A stretch of DNA of 64,000 bases from Phlegmacium glaucopus (Eukaryota; Basidiomycota; Agaricomycetes; Agaricales; Cortinariaceae): contig MU130696.1 in the NCBI GenBank assembly GCA_015039465.1, positions 124,001 through 188,000 of the forward strand, written 5' to 3'. The translations under genes and the position numbers were made by a program. The notes below the pieces were generated by a model. The model had not been told where the DNA came from. It searched no databases and saw only the letters and a program-made list of their open reading frames with translations. The stretch's first letter is position 1. Every line of letters begins with the position of its first letter. This document shows, piece after piece, positions 31,955-43,603 of this stretch.

Positions 31955-32257
31955 CTCATATATACTAATGGTCTCTTTTCGTTCTTTTCTTTTCGTCCCC
32001 AAGTTACCTCATAGCCCTTAGAGCTATGCAACCTCTTCTTTCATTGACGCGTTAACACGCTTCTTGGATAATTTTAAACACATAATTTGTGGCCTTTTTT
32101 TTTTTCACACTTTCTAATTCCAATAATCTTATTAATGACGAAACCATATGCACCGAAGCGTGCGCGAACAACTCGGTTTTCATGTGTACTAAGGAGTCTG
32201 GAGAATTACCCCTGTCAGGACCATTCAGATTGTGCCGAACGACGCGCTAATGACGGT

Positions 32258-32843
32258 CTACTTCTTGCTTTTTATCCGTCGAGAGCGTATCCGCTTTCCA
32301 TTTTGGACCTTGGGTCCCCATCTGATACAAAATACTTGGTAACAGGTCCATCGAGAGAGGAAGGTAACTCACCCTCGTATCGTCTTTTTAGGAGGCAATT
32401 CATGAGCAAATTCTCTGATTAGGTAGCCTAAGCGATACTTTTCCATACACCATAAAATATATCTGAACAAAATGAGATGAGCAAAAACCATTACAATTTT
32501 CTTAAATTATAATTCAAACTTGAAAACATCAATGCCATGGTACATACCTCCGGTCTCGAATAGATACCCCATCCTTCTTTAGTAAAAGCCCATCCTTCCT
32601 CCAAAAATCTTCCCAGCTTTCAACTGATATTTTAGTTTCACAAGAACGACCAATAGCTTTCAAGAAATCGGTTGGTGACTTGATGGATTCGAGATTGTAA
32701 TTCGGGCTGAGTACTTGAGGAAACACAGCTGGGTCCCGGATGGGGGGAACTGGCGTAGATGCAGCTCTGCTATTGATCGAACGCGAAAGGGATGGGATGG
32801 CGCTCCATACACGCGATGCTAAGTTACGAAGTTGCAAGATCAT
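32258..32843 (-). CDS. FYV4: Mitochondrial small-subunit ribosomal protein mS41 (IGR-motif, Fyv4 family)
   Basis: Three exons (32843-32548, 32462-32373, 32321-32258) give 149 aa. The N-terminus is an Arg/Ser-rich, acid-free mitochondrial presequence (LRNLASRVWSAIPSLSRS). The family signature is complete: PTDFLKAIGRSCETK, SWEDFWRKDG, VSIRDRRYILWCMEKYR and IRGWGPKVQNGKRIRSRRIK. The IGR tripeptide near residue 68 names the Pfam domain; the family is the yeast Fyv4 / mS41 component of the mitochondrial small ribosomal subunit. Introns split Arg-Tyr of RRYILW and the Gly of RGWGPK. The 85-nt first intron is the longest in this block. The gene is tail-to-tail with the C2H2 gene, with about 300 bp between. 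Confidence 0.9.
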
Positions 32844-34191
32844 GGTGACTGGTTGATATTTTGTTAATTTCCCGAAAATCTGCAAAAGGCCGTGACACTG
32901 TCGACCTCCGTGACAAACGTGGGCGCGTCCTCCAACGACTACCACGATGCTTGCACGTGGCTACCCCACCTTCGCTCCACTCGCTGTGAACAACTCAAGA
33001 CAACTCACCACCGACATGATCACTACTTATCTCCCACGGCGTCAGCGACAAAAAACAACCATCTCTTGCTTCACCGCTGCCTCCAACTCCCATCATCCTT
33101 TCTACACCGCTTCCGTGAGCCAATCCATCCGTAACGCAACCGCATCGCATCAACTTCCGGCATATCAACAGCAGCAGCGCCCAAGTGCTTTCCTTCGATT
33201 TCTAGCGCTGATCTACACGGGTTGATGAAGTGATTAATGGCAAAAATTGCCCTACCTTCCTCTTCCGCTGCTGCTGCTGGCTCGCCTCACGAACAGCACA
33301 AGAAATGGAAACCTCTGTACCACCAACCTCAGATTTCCCACTCCCACTTCTATCTATCACTTAAGGGATTTTATCGATTAACACGCGCTCTCGACCTCGT
33401 GGGCCAAGCCGACGTGTCTACGTCCCCTTGTATCATTTCTACCACCTGGAGAGCCCAGACGTTACGGAATGGGCCCTGTAATTGGTGGTGTGAGAGCACA
33501 TCTATGCTCTTTCTCTACCTGACTCAACCCCATCTTTCTCCCAATCGGGATTCGGGATGGCGATGAGACCGAGTGCCTAACGGCTCTCTTCCCGAACCTA
33601 ACGAAAAAAGGAGGTCTGATACGTCTCAAACTCCAACCGATGTTGAACGGTATCTGGGAAGACCTGTTTCTCCCGTGGTAAGTACTGATGATTGTGGGTG
33701 CCGTTTGTGCGCAGCTTTCTTGCCATCAAAAATGCTACCAAACGCTCTCAATTTCTTATAGCATCTTATTTCTCATCTTTTATTCCTGCTAAATTGAATC
33801 CTGAAATTACAAAAAGAAGCTTTAATAGAAAAAATCAAATCTAATATTTAAATAGCAAAAATAGTTGCACCCATCATGGCAGAAGAACACACATTTCATA
33901 GGGCTCTGTTGGCCATTTTTAAATTCCTTACAAACCACCATCTCAATCAAGACAACTTCCTCTTCCTTCTAATTCTAAACCTTTGCTTCTTGAAATGGCA
34001 GTATGTATATCTTGCACACTGATATTTATTATGAAAACTCAAACACATACCTCCTCCAAAGTCACACCCTTGCTCCAAATGGCAGCTGGTCATGGATGGT
34101 TCACGATTAATGGTATCAAGGTAAATTTTACATCCAATGTCAAAAAGTGTGAACGGATAATTAATTTATATATTTTTCAGTCAATGATGGA
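32844..34191. other. Intergenic region before the Copia element
   Basis: About 1.35 kb. Several short frames exist (for example 32947-33225 and 33237-33566), but they lack recognisable domains and overlap each other. At 33876-34000 a frame MAEEHTFHRALLAIF... ends at a good donor (GTATGT), and an AAAG acceptor at 34058-34061 could add a short second exon. This may be a small gene whose 3' part received the Copia insertion, but support is weak. Confidence 0.3.
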
Positions 34192-34196
34192 ACAAG

Positions 34197-34556
34197 TGTT
34201 AAAATCTGAACCCTAGATAGTAGTTAAGACAACTCAGTCTTTGATATAACGACTCTTTATTAGTTCACTGTACCTAGATAGTAGTTAAGACAACTAGGAA
34301 CAGTGATTGTAAGTAATGAGGAAGTGAAGGAAATATTAAATAAGATACACACCTCAGTCTTTGATATAATGACTGAGGAGTTTCTACGTAGTATGTCTAG
34401 TATTTATACGAAGCATTACAATGGTGCCACTGGTGTGGCACGGTGGCCACACCTCATCCAAGCGCTTATTGTGCCGCTTGGTGTGACCTGATGGCCACAC
34501 TGGAGTACCGCTTTGTTCACAGTGCCAATGATGGCCTGAACAGGTCAATCTCAACA
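34197..34556 (-). repeat. 3' LTR of the Copia element
   Basis: 360 bp, one difference from the copy at 39375-39734. A 23-bp unit, CTAGATAGTAGTTAAGACAA and neighbours, occurs twice inside the LTR (about 34212 and 34272). Confidence 0.93.
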
Positions 34557-34615
34557 CTCCTCCTCACCGTGAACATAGCAGCTCCTCCTCGGATGGAATT
34601 GGGGAAGAAGAAAGG

Positions 34616-36490
34616 TCACTGTAGACCAATAAGGGTGCGTAGACGAACGAATTTCGGTCGCTCCAGCGCTTTAGTAAATAGATCGGCCAAATTGTCGTGC
34701 GTGTTGACATAAGATAGTGTTATCTCCCCCTGGTTTACCCTCTCGCGTAGGAAGTGGTATTTGATATCGAAGTGTTTGGAGCGGGAGTGGAGAGATGGAT
34801 CATTTGAAATGACAATGGCAGCATTGTTATCGCACAAAATTTTCGTGGGGGCAGATGGTGCCAAATTGATTTCAGTTAGCAACGCACGAAGCCAGATGGC
34901 CTCCTTGGAGGATTCAAAAGCAGTGGCATATTCAGCCTCGCACGAGGAGGTCACAACCGTTTTTTGTTTCCGAGAACTCCAGGAAATGGTGCCAGAACCC
35001 ATCGTGAAAATGTATCCACCAACACTCCTTCTAGTATCAAGACAATTGGCCCAGTCAGAATCTGTGAACCCCCGGAGTTCGATTGGGCGGTCACCGCCGA
35101 GGCATAGATGCAGGTCCCGAGTTCCTTTAAGGTATCGTATGACTCGTATAGTGGCGTTCCAGTGGGCGTACGAGAAGTTGTCTAAGAATTGGGACAACTG
35201 TTGGACTGCATACGTGATATCTGGTCGGGTACCGACAGAAAGATATATGAGACAACCCACAACGGATCTGTAGGGAAGTTTTGATAGGTGCTCAACATCC
35301 ACGGCAGAGATCTGCGCTCGGTCTGGGCGTCATAGTTTGAGGCCAGGTTCCATTGGTGTAGATATAGGGTGTATGCCTCAACTTGACCAAATTGTGAGAC
35401 CACTTTGTCAATGAGAGCAGATTGAGATAGATAAACCGTGTGTGTAGATTTGTCCCGGTGGATACCAATACCAACGCAGAACTTTGGTTCGCCAAGGTCC
35501 GAGATCGTCCATATGGTTTTCATTTGCTCTTTAAAATGTGTGTTTTCAGACTTCAGGTATGCAATGGAAAGAAAATCATCAACGTGGACTGCAGCAATTA
35601 ATGTACCCTTCAGGGCGTCGCCTGTAGTAGATACAGGATTCCGAAGAAAGTCTCCTGAAGCCCCAAGAAAGCATTGCTGCATTCATTGTCTGGTTCCAGA
35701 TCCTCCCGCTCTGCTTCATCCCGTATAATCCTCGTTTCAACTTCCACACCCATGTCTCCTTTCCTGGCTCCTCAAACCCTTCTGGCTGTCGCATGTATTG
35801 GACTTCGTCGTCTGGTAGTAATCCATACAGGAAGGCGGTTTTTATGTCTATTTGCTGAGTATCCCAATTCTTGCAGGCGGCTATGTGGAGGAGAATATGC
35901 CACGATTCCATCCGTGCTGTAGGTGAGGTAGTAGAGGTATAATCACGACCATAGATTTGTTCAAATCCTTTGAACACCAGTCTTACTTTCCAACGGACGG
36001 GCTCTCCTCGTTCATTGCGTTTTAGATGGAATACTGGTCGTCCCTTTCGTACCTTGCATCCTTTTGGAACATCGGTAGGAGGGATCAGGTCGTAAACACC
36101 CATTTCGGTGAGTGACTTGAGCTCGTCTCGGTATCCAGCCTCCCATTTGTGAGCATTTTTAGAGAGCTTAGCCTGTTCCCAAGTGTTGGGTGTATCCTCG
36201 AAATCCAGAGTGGATGGGTCGATGTTGGAATGTTCTGCAATCGCTGATAAAAGGAGGTTTGTGCGTTCCGTTGGGTTAAGTTGATCATCAATAACCAATT
36301 TGTCATATAGATTGCATAGCTCTTTGATACCAGCCTTCTCCACGATTCTTGGGTCATTCCGAATCTCCTCCTCTTCTATATCCTGCAGTGTTTTTCTCCT
36401 AGAAGATCTCTCCTCCGCTATTCTATTCGCACTATCCTTTGAACTTTGAATGGCGGCATCCAATCTGGCCGGTATCTCTAGGTTTTGCAT
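34616..36490 (-). pseudogene. Copia pol C-terminal half: reverse transcriptase and RNase H, frameshifted
   Basis: The reading moves between frames at about 36490, 35600 and 35330-35390. RT motifs: RWKVRLVFKGFEQIYG, QQIDIKTAFLYGLL, EGFEEPG and YGMKQSGRIWNQ, with the catalytic block AAVHVDDFLSI (YVDD-like). Next come the conserved GCLIYLSVGTRPDITYAV and the RNase H block, FTDSDWANCLDTRRSVGGY, SSCEAEYATAF, LCDNNAAI and SKHFDIKYHFLRE, ending LADLFTKALERPKF. All catalytic acids are visible, but no single protein is encoded, so this copy cannot make RT unless sequencing errors caused the breaks. Confidence 0.88.
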
Positions 36491-36582
36491 TTCGGGACGA
36501 TTGACGGGGAAGGCTGGGCTGATCTAAGACAGGGACAGGAGTATTAGGGGCTTCAAGTTGTCCCTGGTGACCGTGGTCAGGA

Positions 36583-39252
36583 TCAGTTTGATCTAATGAT
36601 ATTGTGTCTTCGTCGTCGCAAAGTGGGAGTGGGACTAATTGATGCGGTTTCAATAACAGTTGGAGGTTGTAGTACTGGTGGATTATGAGGTTCATCAGGT
36701 GGGGTGGGCAGCTCATGGCTCTCGATGAATCTAACATGATAAGATTTGAAAATTTTCTGATCGTCTCGGCTCCAGCATAGGTATGATTTGGACTGCATTT
36801 TGTAGCCAACTAGGATGCACTTGATAGATCGTTCGTATATTTTCAGGTTGTGTTTGTTAAGGATGAGAACGTATGCATTACACCCGATTTTGCGCATGTA
36901 GGAATAATCAGGTCGTCGACCATGCCATAACTCAAAAGGGGTTTTGGAAGCATGTTTGGTGAGTGTTCGAACATGAAGATGGTTTGCTGTTAGATATAAA
37001 TCTTCCCATAGAAAAGGTGGTAGCTTAGCGTAGGAATGCATCGAGCGTGTTTTTCCCATAATTGTACGATGTAGCCGCTCGACCCTTCCTATGTGCGCTG
37101 AGGTATAAGGAGCTGTGAATTCTTGCTGGATTCCTCTTGATCGTAACCATTCCTCCATTTTGTCTGATTTTAATTCCCCATTGTCCATCCTATATGTTCC
37201 AACCTTCAGTCCGGTTTTATTTTCCCTAGCAATCTCCCACTCTTTCAATTTTGAGAAAGCACTGTTTTTATTCGGTAGCATAACCGACCAGGAGTATGAG
37301 GTAAAATCATCTATGATATTCATGACGAATACATTGCCGTTCCTAGATGGCACAGCAGTTGGACCTGTTAGGTCCACCCATACTTTCTCTAACCTCCTCG
37401 TTGCAAGATGCCCTGGTCCTTCTTCACGTTTCTTCGGTATTGCTGTTCTGGTCTGTTTTCCAAGGACACAGGATTCACATTTAGAAGGCGTGTTGGGGAA
37501 AGTGGTAGGCATACCTTTTATCATGTTTTTTCGAGCCATATCCTGAATGACTTGGTAGTTAGCATGGCCAAGGCGTCGGTGCCATGTTTCCAAGTCTGGG
37601 ATACGAGTGGTGATTAGAGCATGGTCGGTTGAGACATTGTGAAGGTTAAGGGAATATAGTTTCTTCGCAGTGAGTGAACCTCGGGCAATTGTGCTCTTGG
37701 TTGTCCTTTCAATAAAGTAACATGATTTGTCATCGAATAGGACATTAATGTTGGAGTCTCTCGTGATGGCACTAACAGAAATGAGGTGAACCGTTGCTCC
37801 TGGAATGTAAAGGGCATTGCGAAGTATGAGGGTGTTCTCGGGACCTATATGGAGGTGGATATCCCCCATACCTATAGCTGTGACGGATGCAGTTCCCACT
37901 CCTCCTATCTGTAGTGGTTTAATCCTTTTCAGCGTGTAAAAGTCTGACTTGTCTGGTGTTATGTACACAGATGCGCCACTGTCCACGTAGAAAGGGAATT
38001 TTGTAAGAGATATTAGCGTTTTGGAGGTTTGATTAAGCGATGTGACTGTGACTTGGGCAAGGTCGATTGGTTGGGATGCTTCATCCCAGTTAATGCTGGT
38101 GACGAAGTTAGTGGATGGAGAAGGAAAAAAGGGTCCTTGTATCGTATCTTGAATCTCCTCCTCCTCTCCATCAGCCAAGGCCATGTGAGCAAAACCATCA
38201 AAACTATCCCATTCTAACTCGTCGGTGGTGCGGATTACCCCAGCAAAGTCCTTCTCAGGGACCGGTGTACCATTCGCAAGAGCTTTTTCATCAACTTCTA
38301 CCATCAAAGCTTGACCAGTGGCAGTGGTAACTCTGACTGTATGCTTTTTGGCTGAAGGGACACCAGCTTTTGCAGCATTTCTGTCCCGTTGACGTGCTGC
38401 CCGTGACTCCTCAATGGTTTTCCCAGCCATTCCTCCTCCCGGAGAAATGCAGTATGGATCAGTATGATTTGGTTTATTGCAATTCGAGCAAAGAACGGAT
38501 GTACGAGTTTTCGGAGAGGGTTTAGCAGTGAGCGCTATGGCAGAGGAGGTAGCACCAGCACGGTTAGCATCTCCTAAGAGAAGTTGAGTATCGGATGCGA
38601 TATAGGAGCAAATGTGGTGTGGCAAGAAAGGTTTATCTTTGGTAGCGTTTTGCAGATCTCGTTGAATGATAGCGCGGAGATGATCATGGCCATCACCCAA
38701 AGCAGAGAGGAGGGCAATGCAAGTAAGGGTATCCCGGGACAATCCTCCAGGCATATCAAAAGCTCTGCGGATGTCCTCAGTAATCTGACGAACCTTGGCA
38801 TCCTGGTCTTTATCACGGGGAATCCGAGTAGTGAAAGCAGTGCGAATCAAATCCATCTGTTTAACAGGTCCCTCAGCGAGGTGTGCTTTCTGTAGAGCCT
38901 CCCAGCATCTGAGGGCGGAAGGATATTTCTCAAGGAATTCCTGCTCGATTTCGGAGCAATTCATTTCAATGAATGCACGAACAGCAAGATCGTTGGTGAA
39001 CCAATTGTCGTAGGATGTAGGACGTACACTCTCATCAGGAGCTCTATTGCGAGTGGCATCAATGTGGTGTCCTAAGGCGGAAACACTCAGGCTCTGTCGC
39101 ATGGAGGTGCTCCACTTCTTCCAGTTTCCTTTCGTTCTGTCAAGAGCTTCGCCAGCAAAATGAGTGGAGATAGTTCGAATTTGGACTATAGGTTTGGTAA
39201 GATCGGTGGGGTCAATAGTTGTAGCTTGTGGAGAGACGTCAACAGGGGCCAT
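36583..39252 (-). pseudogene. Copia gag-protease-integrase region, 889-codon ORF
   Basis: This long frame holds the N-terminal part of the polyprotein. Residues 30-230 are the gag/UBN2-type capsid region. A zinc knuckle, CSNCNKPNHTDPYC, lies near residue 255. The protease active site is FYVDSGASVYITPDKS, near 425. The integrase zinc-binding region has HRRLGHANYQ and CESCVLGKQ. The catalytic core has WVDLTGP, IIDDFTSYSW, YRMDNGELKS and GRVERLHRTIMGKTR, with visible D, D and E. After the integrase the frame runs out at TGA (36583) in the Pro/Thr-rich linker, while the RT continues in another frame. It is listed as a pseudogene because of the downstream breaks; this ORF itself is intact. Confidence 0.88.
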
Positions 39253-39374
39253 CTCTGTAGAATAGTGGTCCGACTGTTTTCAGGGAAGGATTTTGGTCGT
39301 TTTAATGAAGAAATTGGGGGTACAGATTTTAACGTTGATCAATTTGTGTGATTCAACGATGTAGGCCCATAACC

Positions 39375-39734
39375 TGTTAAAATCTGAACCCTAGATAGTA
39401 GTTAAGACAACTCAGTCTTTGATATAACGACTCTTTATTAGTTCACTGTACCTAGATAGTAGTTAAGACAACTAGGAACAGTGATTGTAAGTAATGAGGA
39501 AGTGAAGGAAATATTAAATAAGATACACACCTCAGTCTTTGATATAATGACTGAGGAGTTTCTACGTAGTATGTCTAGTATTTATACGAAGCATTACAAT
39601 GGTGCCACTGGTGTGGCACGGTGGCCACACCTCATCCAAGCGCTTATTGTGCCGCTTGGTGTGACCTGATGGCCACACTGGAGTACCGCTTTGTTCACGG
39701 TGCCAATGATGGCCTGAACAGGTCAATCTCAACA
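39375..39734 (-). repeat. 5' LTR of the Copia element
   Basis: 360 bp, 359 identical to 34197-34556. In minus orientation this is the upstream LTR and carries the promoter. Confidence 0.93.
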
Positions 39735-39739
39735 ACAAG

Positions 39740-40281
39740 GACGTCTTGCATCATGAATGTGTCTATGATCTGCTACTGTCTACATACATAAGTCTCACAA
39801 ATCTTGTTAAACCATTCTCCATTACAAGATTTTCCTAATCCATAGGACCAACTTAGAATGGTCAGACCTCGACACTCTGAATGGCACTATGGTATGTGCT
39901 ATGTCGATGGAGGACCAGGCTGATATGTTTAAAAATTGTTAGCGACTAAGCGAACAAACAAACAAACACAACTTGGAGGTGTCAAGCCAAGTAGAGGGCC
40001 TCTGTAGAGCAATACTGGCGTTAATGGGTTGAGCGACAGGCTGCATGCAGCTGAAATTTGATCAATGATACTAAGTGATAGGGCTAATTGTGAATTACTT
40101 GGAAAGGTACAGTTGCGGACAACTAAAGTCAACAAATTGGATATCTCAGGAACCAGAATTTTTGGTGAAAATCTGATGATGGATCTGAAACTGGACAGGC
40201 AAAAGGAGCTCAAAAATGATGTTTTTGTTTTATTCCCATGTGTTTTTGTTATGCCAAATTTTTGAGCAATTTTTGAGCATC
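39740..40281. other. Spacer between Copia and LINE
   Basis: About 540 bp with no gene recognised. It contains an aacaaacaaacaaacac stretch near 39954-39967 and tttttgagcaatttttgagc near 40259-40278, next to the LINE tail. Confidence 0.4.
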
Positions 40282-40765
40282 TATTTTTTTTATTTTTTTA
40301 TTTTTTTAATATCAATTTAGGTCTAAAGGGCATGGCCCCAAGCAGACTTTACAGACTCGTTTGAACTAATCTACCAGGGCCCCTAATGCCCTTTTCCCTT
40401 CCCCTCCATCCCCCGTTGCGCTAAGAGGGGTATGCCTATAGCGATCCCATCCCCAGCTTAACCCAGCACAGAAATGCCGTTTACGGAGACATGGTTAATG
40501 TGTTGGGGTAGTAGCTTGTGATCCCTCGTTGATATTGTTGCTGTTCTGTGGTGGGTAACGCAACCCTCGATCTTTTAAGTACCCGTCTGCATAGCAGTAG
40601 GCACGAAGGGTAAACAAGCTAAGGGAAAAAGAATGAAGGCCGATCGTGGAGCGGATGAATGAAATTGTGTTTTTTAGAGAATTGCCCAGAGGTGCTGAGG
40701 ATTTCTGCTTGTCGTCACTGCCTTCTGATTTGTCTGTAATAAAGTGTTATCTGTTATGTGGAAAA

Positions 40766-42254
40766 CTACAGGGAATTTGCTGGCTGAGGAACATCACCTG
40801 GTGTTTTCAGTCTGCCTGTTTGACCTATGAAGCGAAGCAACTCCTTGATATGCTCCTTTTTTGAGAGGATAACCCTAAGATTCTTTGAGTGTCTTCCTAG
40901 CTTGCGATCAAGATCGTGCCTCTCGTAGTCAAAAGAGGGGCATTCGAAAAGATAATGAATAACCGTCTCTGACACGTCAACATGACGAACCCTCCAACAG
41001 CTTCCGCATCGCTTTGATTTGACTTTACCTATCTTATGTAGATATGTGTTCAGTGGAAAGTGATTGGATTGTAGCTGGATGATAAGGCTGCTCTGTGAAT
41101 GGGTAAGGCTTTCCTGGATCTTCTTGAATTTATTGAAAGGGAAATTCGGGTCCACGTTTCTGAAGCGCTGCTTCCATGGCGAGGCGTCCCACTTATCTTT
41201 CCATTCAACTTTTAGCTGATACATATATTGGGTTTTTAGGATCCCTGCGCTGAGTGGAAGTGGCGAGCATAAAGGGTGTGGGAGGTGTTCTGCCAATGAG
41301 GTAGAGCCTGCTGCCGCTTTCTTTGCTTCTTTATCTGCCCTTTCGTTACCTTTAACGTCTTCGTGAGCTGCTATCCACTTCAATGTAATCATCTCCGGGG
41401 GCCTGGTGGGTTCTGACTGTGTGATAAGAGTCTCTGCTTGCCTAGTAAAGTGCGAAACTAGGTGGTATCCAGAAATCGCTCGCTGAGCCACTATTGCCTT
41501 AATAAAGGCCTGGCTGTCAGAATAGATGGAAAGTGGGAGACAACTTATTCTATTGGATCCTCGTAGGAGCCAGAGAGCCATCATCCCCCCTACCACCTCT
41601 GCGTCCCATACCGAGTATTCCTCATCTGTTCCCAGACGATGACAAAGAACTCTAGCTGGCTCGTCAATAAGTCTGTTCCTTGGGTAATACATTACGGCAG
41701 CTGCGCCAACAAAACCATTTTGGCTGGATCCGTCTGTGTAGATCCTGATGCTGGCCTTGTCGATTGCTTCAGCTGCTATTGAGTCTTCTTTACTGCCCGC
41801 GATGACGATGTTAATTGGAAGCCTATAGCTCGGGGGTTTTGCTGCTGCCAGGATATCTTCTATTGCTGACGGATCCAACCTGAAGAGCTTGAGAAGATGT
41901 TGAATGTTGGTTGAATGTTTGCTTGCCGGTCGACTATGGTAGTTTATAGCCTGCATAGCTACTGGGATAGTAGAAGGGAGAGAGCAGATACGTGTTAATG
42001 CACGATGACAAATCTTCTTAAGAAGAAGGTCAACTGGAAGTAAGCCCGCATGAGCATCTACGACGTCAGTAGGTGTTGTGCGGAGGGCCCCTGTAATGGC
42101 TAGCGTAGCCATTCTTTGGAGTTTACCAAACTCTCTGAGAGCCTTAACCGACCCCGTGTTTCTCCTCTTGCCTAGCTCTTTATACGGCGGCGTGTACCAA
42201 ATGTCCATGCCGTATGTCATCTTGGGGATTGTGACCGTAATGTATAACCATTAT
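40766..42254 (-). pseudogene. LINE ORF2, C-terminal part with RNase H
   Basis: The reading frame runs to the stop at 40766. It begins in the RT thumb/connection region (IPKMTYGMDIWYTPPYKEL). RNase H catalytic residues are visible in RIYTDGSSQNGFVGAA, VWDAEVVGGMMALWLL, IYSDSQAFIKAI and WIAAHEDVKGNERADKEAK (Asp, Glu, Asp, Asp with the helper His). A C-terminal zinc-type region, RCGSCWRVRHVDVSETVIHY with LFECPSF, follows. This part is open over 484 codons. Confidence 0.88.
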
Positions 42255-43603
42255 AAATTGTTGTTGTTGTTGAATATAAACACCAACCAGAGAGCAGTGG
42301 ACCAGACCTTAGGTCAAGAGACTCCCTGTTGTTCGTTTAGGGAAGGTATAACCTTGACTTTTAACACACAGAGGTAAGGGGAAGGAATAGAGAAGAGAAG
42401 GAGGAGGATGAAGGTCTTGGAAGATGAATGAGGTATAAGACGAGGATGAGGATGAGCAAGAGAGAGTCTTCAGTAAGACTATAGCGGTTGAGGGATAGGG
42501 GATAGATTGACAGTAAGGGGCAAGAAAGCGAACTTAAGGGAGGAATTCACTGGAATTCCACTGAGATGATGAAAGTGGGGGGTAAGAATGAATTGAACTG
42601 AACTACCTATCCTGGTACAAAAGAGCAGTATTTATACCCTAAGGATGAGGCTATGTAAAACAATAAAAGGAAAAGAAGTACACGCTGTCAAAGGAAGAAA
42701 GATAAAGAGGGGACAGCTGCGAGAAGAAAAGAACAATGGAAAAGAAGAAGGAACAATAAAAAAATCTGTAAAGTGTCAAAGTGCGAGAGAAAAGAAAAGA
42801 AGGCAGTGTACATAGTCCAATAGCAAAAATATATCAACTCCATAGGCATGTGGTCATGTCAAAAATGTGAAAGGTCCTGAGTCAACACTTGAAAGGCGCA
42901 GCCTTGTTCCCGAGAAAACACTACTTGCCCATGGTCCCATGTCGCGCAGCCTTGATAACACTTGACACTCTGCGAGAATAATCCTCTGCTGCTGATTCAT
43001 CTGCAATTCCTGCTTAGTCGTGATCCTCCTGGACTTCCTAAATTGTCATAAAGAGGGTGGGAAGGCTTCAGGTACCGCGTGAATGATGGTTTTGGCAGTG
43101 AATGATAAGATAAGAGGTAGATGAGTGAGGATAGGGGACTGAGTGAGATCCAGGAGCGAGGGATGGCAAGATAGATGGCTGAGGGGAAGACTTGTGGGTC
43201 CATAGCCACAACAACAATGACAAAGCCTTGTACATAATGGGAGATGTAGTTGATGCGTCCATAAAGAGGCCATTCTTGAAATGATGGACCAAAGATACGA
43301 TCAAACGCGAGCCGATGACCGATGCGAATAGTAGATTGATCGCTTTGCTGGATCACTAGCCAAGGAACGAATGGATGGTATATGCTTAGGAGCATGTCAA
43401 TAGTGAAAACGATGGAGAGCATAGTGTGAGACATTGAGCGTATGATGAGCGATGGGGATGTTATCGTTGAACAAATGATTTTGTTGACCAGGAACGCGAT
43501 TCAGGGCTGCTTCCAAAATAGGTAAGTGAATTTGAAGTCCGCTTATTTTCATGATGGCGACTTTTAAGCTTTCTTCTCACGCTACCAATCAGTATTGGTG
43601 CGC
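42255..43603 (-). mobile_element. Insertion (about 1.35 kb) inside the LINE, with (CAA)n 3' tail
   Basis: The LINE reading frame stops matching its family right after FMRR at about 43607 and resumes as LYITVTIPKMTYG at about 42254. The joint leaves only a few shared bases, and removing the intervening DNA makes the frame continuous. The minus-strand 3' end of the insert is ...TTCAACAACAACAACAATTTATAAT, a CAA-repeat tail of the sort found on LINE/SINE-like retroposons. Much of 42360-42830 is strongly purine-rich. The longest inner frame (42997-43434) shows no domain. The type is not identified. Confidence 0.6.

Larger units (their letters stand above)
34197..39734 (-). mobile_element. Ty1/Copia LTR retrotransposon, complete structure, 5,538 bp
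   Basis: Two 360-bp LTRs (34197-34556 and 39375-39734) start TGTTAAAATC, end CTCAACA, and differ at one base (gttcacAgtg/gttcacGgtg). The same 5 bp, acaag, flanks both ends (34192-34196 and 39735-39739). The coding direction is minus: the primer-binding region lies just left of 39375 (reading GGTTATGGGCC on the minus strand) and a purine-rich tract next to 34556. The order gag, protease, integrase, RT, RNase H defines Copia. Several frame breaks are present despite the near-identical LTRs. Confidence 0.93.

Noticed and set aside
32087..32422. 111-codon plus-strand frame
   Set aside because: It overlaps exons 2 and 3 of mS41 on the other strand, whose conserved IGR-family sequence is decisive.
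42997..43434. 145-codon minus-strand frame inside the LINE insertion
   Set aside because: Low similarity to any domain; two other frames overlap it on the same strand with comparable length, as expected of pyrimidine-rich DNA.
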